A stretch of DNA of 64,000 bases from Chryseobacterium luquanense (GTDB lineage: Bacteria > Bacteroidota > Bacteroidia > Flavobacteriales > Weeksellaceae): contig NZ_JAOVZV010000003.1 of the NCBI RefSeq assembly GCF_026460945.1, positions 186,001 through 250,000 of the forward strand, given 5' to 3'. Both the position numbers and the translations under genes were made by a program. How positions within the stretch are numbered: position 1 is the first letter of the stretch; every line of letters starts with the position of its first letter. Below the pieces are notes generated by a model that was given only the letters and a program-made list of their open reading frames with translations, ran no database searches and was not told the DNA's origin. This document shows, piece after piece, positions 60,074-64,000 of the stretch.

Positions 60074-63000
60074 TTAATCCTTCTTCAAAACATCTTTAAT
60101 CCCATCCAGACCTTCGCTGAACTGCGCCAGCAAAGCTACAATCTGGGTCATTCGGTCATTTTCACCCAAACCTTTGATCATTTTATTTTTGACAAAGGTT
60201 TTCTTGATCTCTTCCCAACGGTTTTTTTCATCTTCAGAAATCAGATTCATCAGTTCCTTTAATTTAAGCATATTCGACTCTGCTCCGGTGGTAAGCGTCT
60301 GTGATTCATTTTGGTAATGATTTAAAACAATTTGCGTCACCTCATCTTCCTTTAAAATCGGTTGAATATTTGAAATCAATTTATTCATATTCCGATACGA
60401 ACCCTGAAGTTTAAAAGATGGCTCGTTTCTGTAATCATCGGCCATTGCGGCAGAAGCGATGTACTGTTTATTGACTTTCAGCACGATATCTCTAACCTTC
60501 AAAGCATTTTCAAGAACCTTTCTGAAATCTGAAATTTCATTCGAACTGAAGTTTCCTGCCAGATCCACATTTGGAGAATTGGTTTGAATGCTGTTGTACA
60601 GACTGTAGAGATTTTCCATTCCCTGATTGGTCAGTCGCGTGAGATAATCGTTTGACATCAAGGCATTTTCAATTAAACTTAAATCAAATAACTCCGTTTT
60701 GCTTCCTGAAATTTCACCTAAATTATACGTATCTGAACGGTTCGCCAACATATCCGGAATTTTGAATTTCTCACCACTTTCCGTGTACGGATTTCCTGCC
60801 ATGACGAGACAGAAACGTTTTGACCTTAAATCATAGGTTTTACTTTCGCCGTTGTAAATTCCTTCAATTTTTCTCTGTCCGTCAGCTAAAGAAATGAATT
60901 TCTGTAAAAACTCAGGATTGCAGTGCTGAATATCATCAAGGTACAACATTACGTTGTCGCCCATTTCCAGAGCTAAATTCAGTTTTTCCAATTCCTGTTT
61001 TGCTCCGGCATTTTTCGCTTCATTCGGATCTGTTGAAACAATATCATGACCGATCGACGGACCGTTGATTTTCATAAAAACCAATCCCATTCGGTCAGCC
61101 ATGTATTCCATCAACGTGGTTTTTCCGTAACCGGGCGGCGAAACAAGAAGCAACATTCCCATTCTGTCGGTTCTTTTATCGTTTCCAACTGTTCCCAATT
61201 GTTTGGCCAAATTTGACCCGATCAAAGGAAAATACACATCATTAATCAATTTATTTCTTACGAACGAGCTCAAAACCTGAGATTTGAAGGTATCGATTTT
61301 CAGACTTTTCTTTTTATCACTCACCCATTTCGCTTTCAATTCCTGCAACTGTTTGTATTTCGGAACAACCACTTCAGTGAAATTGGACAGGCGTGAACTG
61401 AATTCATAATAATTTAAATGATAATCGAGGTCTTTTTCTAATGATTTTAAACCTTTCAAATCTGCTTCATACGTGACATGAAGAACATTTTCAGCGTTGA
61501 ATTGCTGGGTTACAAAAAACACAGCGGTCTCTTTTTTAACATCCTCTTCAAAATTTATTTCTGAATTTAATAAGAATGCATTTAAAGCACTTTCTGCGAT
61601 TGAAAAGCACGCTGATGGATAATTTTTCAGTGCATTCAGCTGATCAATAAACTCAAGATCCTTTCCTTTGTCCTTTAAATCTTTTAAAAATGATTCGAAC
61701 AGCAAAGCCGCCTTTTCAGAAACAACAAACGCTGATTTATTTTCTCTTTTTAAATAAATGGCAGCATTGAAATCATTGACCTCAGCAAAAAGATAATTAC
61801 TTAAAGCAAAAGACCTGATCTCATTTGAAAGTTCGTCATTAAGATGTTTGAAACCCTGATCAGTCACAAAAGATTTAGAAATTAAATTGGCCGCTTCAAA
61901 CTGTTTCTGATAATATTCTTTTCTTTCCTGATTCAAAAAATACCAAAACAGTTGCGCCAAGGCTCTTTCGGAAGGCGTAAACTGCATCAAACCTAATTCA
62001 TTATGCATCTGCTGAAGTTTTGAAACAATCGTCAGCGCATCTTCATCGTGAATTCCTTTCACCAAACCTTCACCAAAATGCTCAGTCATAAACTGCTGAA
62101 TCGCATTCCGGTTTTGCTCCTCGGTGTTGATATTTTTATTTTTTGAGAAAATGTTCCAGGCTAAATATTCAAAACGTTTTACCTGAGAATTTTCCGAAAT
62201 ATATTCCTGATTCCAGACGTCTTTGTAATCTGCAACCGCATCAAAATTCAGAGGTTCATAAAATCCGGTTCCGGTTAAATGGTAATAATACTGAGCATTT
62301 CTAAGCACCAAAGTCAGATCTAATTTCTGACGGTTGACCGCAAATTTATAATCACCCAGAGCGATCACATTGTCGCCGTCTGCGTAAATTTCTTTTTTAT
62401 CCTTAAGCTTTCTGACTGCTTCCTGCTGCGAAGTTTTCAACAGGGTCTGAATTTCTTCCGCCTTGGCAGAATCTTCCATTTCCATCAGCTGCCGGGAAAT
62501 ACCACGAACCTTTTCCACCATAAGATCGGTCGCAAAATAGCCGTTGATCTCATTTTCAGCATCAAAGGATTCGGTTTTTGTTTTTACGGACTGCAAAATT
62601 CTTTTTGCTGAATCATACAAATTCTGCGTTCTCTTGTTACGAGATTCCGTAAGCTGAACCCGTTTGTTTTGAAAATGCCCATATGCTTCTTCTCTCTTTT
62701 CGCCAATTTTCTGGATAAATTCGTCAAAATCAATGAATTTCGTTTCCATTTCCTCAAGCTGAATGGAAAGTTTAGTAAGATATTCATCACATTTTTCCGG
62801 AGTTTGAGAAAGTTCGAGAAAATTTATCACCGACTGATCAAACAAGGTCATCTGCGCCTGAAAATCAGCGGACAATTCTTTACCGGAAATTTCTCTTTTT
62901 CTTTTCGACAATTCCAATCGCTCCTGATTTAATCTTGCAAAGATCACCGAGATGTTTTCAATGATCTGTGTGGATTGCGAAGTATCTTCAATTTTTAAAT

Positions 63001-64000
63001 TATTGACAATATCCACCAACAGCTCAAGCTGTGAAGATAAATTTGTGATTTCTTCTTCAATTGTTTTGGCGTCGATCGCTTTCTGCAAATTGATAATATT
63101 TTCTGAAATGGACTGCGCTCTGGTTTCGTAAGGCGACAGAGAATTTTCCTGCAACAGAAAATTGACACAGGCACTGGAAAGTTCTTCTGACCTTGCTGCC
63201 AATGACTGATCTAAGGCATCGAGAATTTTAACATCGACATATTTCAGATCTCTCGCTCCTGTAATTTCGCCACGCAGCGCTCTGATTTGCGAGAGCATGT
63301 CGATGTATTCTGTCAGTTCAGAATAATGAATCCTTTTGGTATCATCCAGAATTTTCTCACAGGCAATTTTGATTTTCTCAACAGCTTCTGCAGTATTTTT
63401 CTTCTGCTCGACCACTTTTTCAAACTCGTTGATCGCGGAATGGGCAATGCTACGGATTTCCTTTAAAGGCTGATCAAGGTTTTCAACCTCATCATCACCA
63501 AGAAAATAATATGCATCTAAAATCGTTGTTGAAAGCTTGACAATATCGTCGTACAGCCCGCTGTAGGAATCTTCTTTGTTGAGTAAAGTAATCAGTTCCT
63601 GACTTTCTGCCATCACTCTCACGATATCTTTGTTCCCGATTTTATAGATCAGCGTGTCCGATTTTTCAGTGTTTGGCAATAATTCTTTAGCATACGGCGT
63701 CTGCCAGATCTGAGCTAGATGATGTTTCGTAGTTTCTACACTTTCTCTGAGATAAATAAGTTTCCCGTCATTTAAAATTGAATATCCACTGCAACGGATC
63801 GGTGTTTCGATGGTCTGCGTAATGATGTTGTACGAAATCAGCTGATAATTATTGGTTTTATCATCATAAAAAACATACATAAAATTTTCACCGTTCGGCT
63901 CGGAAATCGTTTTCAGATAATGAAGACGGTTTAAATCCTGAGAAATTACTTTCAGACCTCCAGTTTGTAAAGCATATCCATTTGAGAATAAAACGCCCTG
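60074..64000 (-). CDS. Large coiled-coil AAA+ ATPase (DUF3686-like, 'DNA repair ATPase' type), N-terminus outside window
   Basis: The visible 1308 codons run from base 64000 (still open, so the start is beyond the right edge) to the stop at 60074. An internal ATG at 63880 is not the start: the frame stays open and protein-like to the edge (LFSNGYALQTGGLKVIS). The N-terminal half is a beta-rich region, followed by about 500 residues of charged coiled coil. A middle region precedes the AAA+ domain with Walker A in PPGYGKTTLMEYMADRM (about 61090-61140) and Walker B in VMLYLDDIQH (about 60938-60965). This layout fits the DUF3686 family, often annotated as DNA repair ATPase and reported near Ter genes. 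It is convergent with the HTH pair. Confidence 0.8.
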   Translation of the reverse strand, partial: QGVLFSNGYALQTGGLKVISQDLNRLHYLKTISEPNGENFMYVFYDDKTNNYQLISYNIITQTIETPIRCSGYSILNDGKLIYLRESVETTKHHLAQIWQTPYAKELLPNTEKSDTLIYKIGNKDIVRVMAESQELITLLNKEDSYSGLYDDIVKLSTTILDAYYFLGDDEVENLDQPLKEIRSIAHSAINEFEKVVEQKKNTAEAVEKIKIACEKILDDTKRIHYSELTEYIDMLSQIRALRGEITGARDLKYVDVKILDALDQSLAARSEELSSACVNFLLQENSLSPYETRAQSISENIINLQKAIDAKTIEEEITNLSSQLELLVDIVNNLKIEDTSQSTQIIENISVIFARLNQERLELSKRKREISGKELSADFQAQMTLFDQSVINFLELSQTPEKCDEYLTKLSIQLEEMETKFIDFDEFIQKIGEKREEAYGHFQNKRVQLTESRNKRTQNLYDSAKRILQSVKTKTESFDAENEINGYFATDLMVEKVRGISRQLMEMEDSAKAEEIQTLLKTSQQEAVRKLKDKKEIYADGDNVIALGDYKFAVNRQKLDLTLVLRNAQYYYHLTGTGFYEPLNFDAVADYKDVWNQEYISENSQVKRFEYLAWNIFSKNKNINTEEQNRNAIQQFMTEHFGEGLVKGIHDEDALTIVSKLQQMHNELGLMQFTPSERALAQLFWYFLNQERKEYYQKQFEAANLISKSFVTDQGFKHLNDELSNEIRSFALSNYLFAEVNDFNAAIYLKRENKSAFVVSEKAALLFESFLKDLKDKGKDLEFIDQLNALKNYPSACFSIAESALNAFLLNSEINFEEDVKKETAVFFVTQQFNAENVLHVTYEADLKGLKSLEKDLDYHLNYYEFSSRLSNFTEVVVPKYKQLQELKAKWVSDKKKSLKIDTFKSQVLSSFVRNKLINDVYFPLIGSNLAKQLGTVGNDKRTDRMGMLLLVSPPGYGKTTLMEYMADRMGLVFMKINGPSIGHDIVSTDPNEAKNAGAKQELEKLNLALEMGDNVMLYLDDIQHCNPEFLQKFISLADGQRKIEGIYNGESKTYDLRSKRFCLVMAGNPYTESGEKFKIPDMLANRSDTYNLGEISGSKTELFDLSLIENALMSNDYLTRLTNQGMENLYSLYNSIQTNSPNVDLAGNFSSNEISDFRKVLENALKVRDIVLKVNKQYIASAAMADDYRNEPSFKLQGSYRNMNKLISNIQPILKEDEVTQIVLNHYQNESQTLTTGAESNMLKLKELMNLISEDEKNRWEEIKKTFVKNKMIKGLGENDRMTQIVALLAQFSEGLDGIKDVLKKD

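Noticed and set aside
63880..63882. ATG at 63880 as the start of the AAA+ gene
   Set aside because: The frame stays open and protein-like to base 64000, so the gene begins outside the window.

Overview
The window is low-GC chromosomal DNA from a flavobacterium, most likely Chryseobacterium or a close relative (Bacteroidota, Weeksellaceae). Evidence: type IX secretion (T9SS) and gliding genes (GldK, PorZ, two T9SS cargo proteins of different C-terminal type), Bacteroidota-style promoters (TAnnTTTG -7 boxes, rarely any Shine-Dalgarno), DUF4270 and DUF3667 proteins, a menaquinone-type Mqo, and intergenic repeats resembling those common in this group. There is no rRNA, CRISPR array, prophage or complete insertion sequence.

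Layout. 1-5.7 kb (minus): gldK (cut by the left edge), glmS, a DUF4270 lipoprotein and a half-length glycogen-synthase-like protein, divergent from panC. 6.7-7.2 kb: a minus-strand tRNA cluster Lys-Leu-Lys in which the two tRNA-Lys copies are identical. 7.3-19.5 kb: housekeeping genes (aroK, an S4 RNA-binding protein, a glutamate-synthase-like FMN protein, mtaB), a probable gene remnant, a large T9SS cargo protein and a short glycogen phosphorylase that lacks the usual PLP lysine. 19.6-27.8 kb: a peptide-use region with a DPP-IV-type peptidase, a RelE/ParE-type toxin-antitoxin pair, three POT/PTR peptide transporters and a thioredoxin-like protein. 28-45 kb: recG, dapA, a 5'-nucleotidase split into two proteins, porZ-recO, mqo, gpsA, an M23 peptidase, and an Rrf2 regulator whose probable operator is repeated in front of the neighbouring oxidoreductase gene. 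45-49 kb: small regulators, a lipoprotein, an FKBP and a catalase-like protein.

49.4-55.5 kb holds a compact Ter stress cluster, all on the minus strand: HAD phosphatase, phosphoribosyltransferase, TerD, TelA, an unrecognised 307-residue protein, TerD, then TerC after a terminator. 56-64 kb: a LamG T9SS cargo protein, a SulP transporter, a 730-bp AT-rich leader before two small helix-turn-helix genes, and a very large coiled-coil AAA+ ATPase (DUF3686-like 'DNA repair ATPase' type). That ATPase runs off the right edge. The family is known to occur near Ter genes.

How genes work together: the periplasmic DPP-IV enzyme would release dipeptides for the proton-coupled POT carriers. The HAD and PRTase proteins are the nucleotide-metabolite enzymes typical of Ter clusters, and TerD, TelA and TerC are the Ca2+-binding, coiled-coil and membrane components. 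The most unusual items are the Ter cluster with its orphan member, the two degenerate glycogen enzymes, the split nucleotidase, the paired HTH genes with their structured leader, and the Rrf2 operator pair.
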